In this document: piece after piece, positions 63,735 to 64,000 of the stretch
Layout of the letters: every line of letters begins with the position of its first letter
How positions within the stretch are numbered: the stretch's first letter is position 1
Assembly (NCBI RefSeq): GCF_031846585.1
Contig: NZ_JAVRHK010000005.1
Span: 1 to 64,000 of the forward strand
Source of the DNA: Autumnicola musiva
GTDB lineage: Bacteria > Bacteroidota > Bacteroidia > Flavobacteriales > Flavobacteriaceae
Direction of reading: 5' to 3'
DNA: 64,000 nucleotides
Made by a program: the position numbers and the translations under genes
The notes under the pieces: model-generated
Seen by the model: the letters and a program-made list of their open reading frames with translations, nothing else
What the model was told of the DNA's origin: nothing
Database searches by the model: none

Positions 63735-64000
63735 AAGCTTGAGCTTAATTGGTTTAAATCAGTTTTCCGGCTAACAATTAACCTTTTATAAAGCGCAGCA
63801 TACTCTTCTCCCATTTTCTGAAGAGAATATCTCTTAGATCTCTCTTTAGATTTGGCTGATAGCTGCTCCCTGTAATTTTTATCTTCTATAAGAGCCAAGA
63901 TTTTGTTCTCTGTCTCCCGCGGATTTTCAGGATCAAAAAACGTGGCTGTTGCATCCCAAAGTTCAACTAGTGTATCAATATTACTTAAAGCAAGAGCACA
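63731..64000 (-). CDS. Glycosyltransferase family 4, C-terminal part (runs off the window)
   Basis: Only the last 89 residues are inside the window: SNIDTLVELWDATATFFDPE, then NKILALIEDKNYREQLSAKS and SLQKMGEEYAALYKRL. The pattern is the end of a GT4-type enzyme, after the usual EAxxxG donor loop. It overlaps the next gene in ATGA. The start lies beyond 64000. Confidence 0.75.
   Translation of the reverse strand, partial: CALALSNIDTLVELWDATATFFDPENPRETENKILALIEDKNYREQLSAKSKERSKRYSLQKMGEEYAALYKRLIVSRKTDLNQLSSSL

Noticed and set aside
1..64000. CRISPR arrays, rRNA genes and prophage
   Set aside because: No regularly spaced repeats, no rRNA-like sequence, and no phage structural or packaging genes were found.

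Overview
The window looks like a chromosomal stretch of a marine or soil Flavobacteriia (Bacteroidota) species, probably Flavobacteriaceae. Supporting signs are the Bacteroidota-type -7 promoter element TAnnTTTG before several genes, a TonB-dependent receptor with an N-terminal carboxypeptidase-regulatory-like domain, a LytS/LytTR two-component pair, a DUF6090 protein, a 58-residue histone H1-like gene and many SPII lipoproteins. I cannot name a genus. No rRNA, complete tRNA, CRISPR array or replication origin was seen.

Region 1 (1-14.1 kb) is accessory. Bases 1-3000 hold three single-gene units: a lipoprotein, a DUF6090 protein and a small membrane protein. Each is bounded by a short inverted repeat whose sequence differs between units but matches between the two ends of the same unit. 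That is the layout expected of circularisable, integron-like gene cassettes. Two IS110-family transposase remnants lie at the unit boundaries. There follow a decayed YhcG/DUF1016 nuclease gene, an orphan antitoxin-like gene, an intact HNH endonuclease possibly of the phosphorothioate-DNA-binding McrA type, a Fic gene frameshifted at an A10 tract with two 27-bp operator-like palindromes before it, and a broken second copy of the HNH gene. Then come a lipoprotein, a class C beta-lactamase-like hydrolase, an S41 peptidase, the histone H1-like gene, a 2H phosphoesterase, and umuDC facing a small unknown gene across a perfect palindrome. A tRNA-like 3' end at about 14.03 kb may mark an island edge.

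Region 2 (14.1-38 kb) is mostly envelope and metabolic. It contains a Tat-exported PaoABC-type molybdenum aldehyde oxidoreductase, a DUF418 protein, a siderophore-type TonB receptor, a HAD phosphatase, an L,D-transpeptidase lipoprotein, a Gfo/Idh/MocA oxidoreductase, a LytTR regulator with its histidine kinase, a D-Ala-D-Ala dipeptidase, a GapN-like aldehyde dehydrogenase, two sulfotransferases flanking a DinB-like gene, an S41 lipoprotein protease and thioredoxin reductase.

Region 3 (38-57.9 kb) holds a TRIC-type channel protein; an operon of sugar epimerase, unusual VKOR-like protein, SPW-repeat protein and 2-hydroxyacid dehydrogenase; a three-gene acyl-CoA (probably propionyl-CoA) carboxylase; a metallo-beta-lactamase/rhodanese persulfide-dioxygenase-like protein; a fatty acid hydroxylase-type membrane enzyme; an M1 aminopeptidase; cytochrome bd oxidase (cydAB) followed by a metallo-hydrolase gene broken by an internal deletion; a Dabb protein; an MFS transporter and small membrane proteins.

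Region 4 (57.9-64 kb) is a tightly packed minus-strand glycan operon that runs off the right edge: a truncated glycosyltransferase, three related CgeB-type glycosyltransferases, a methyltransferase, a 94-residue conserved protein, UDP-glucuronate decarboxylase and a small membrane protein. It probably builds a xylose-containing methylated glycan or glycolipid. It may belong functionally with the epimerase/VKOR/SPW operon. These two modules and the cassette array at the left end are the best candidates for undescribed biology.
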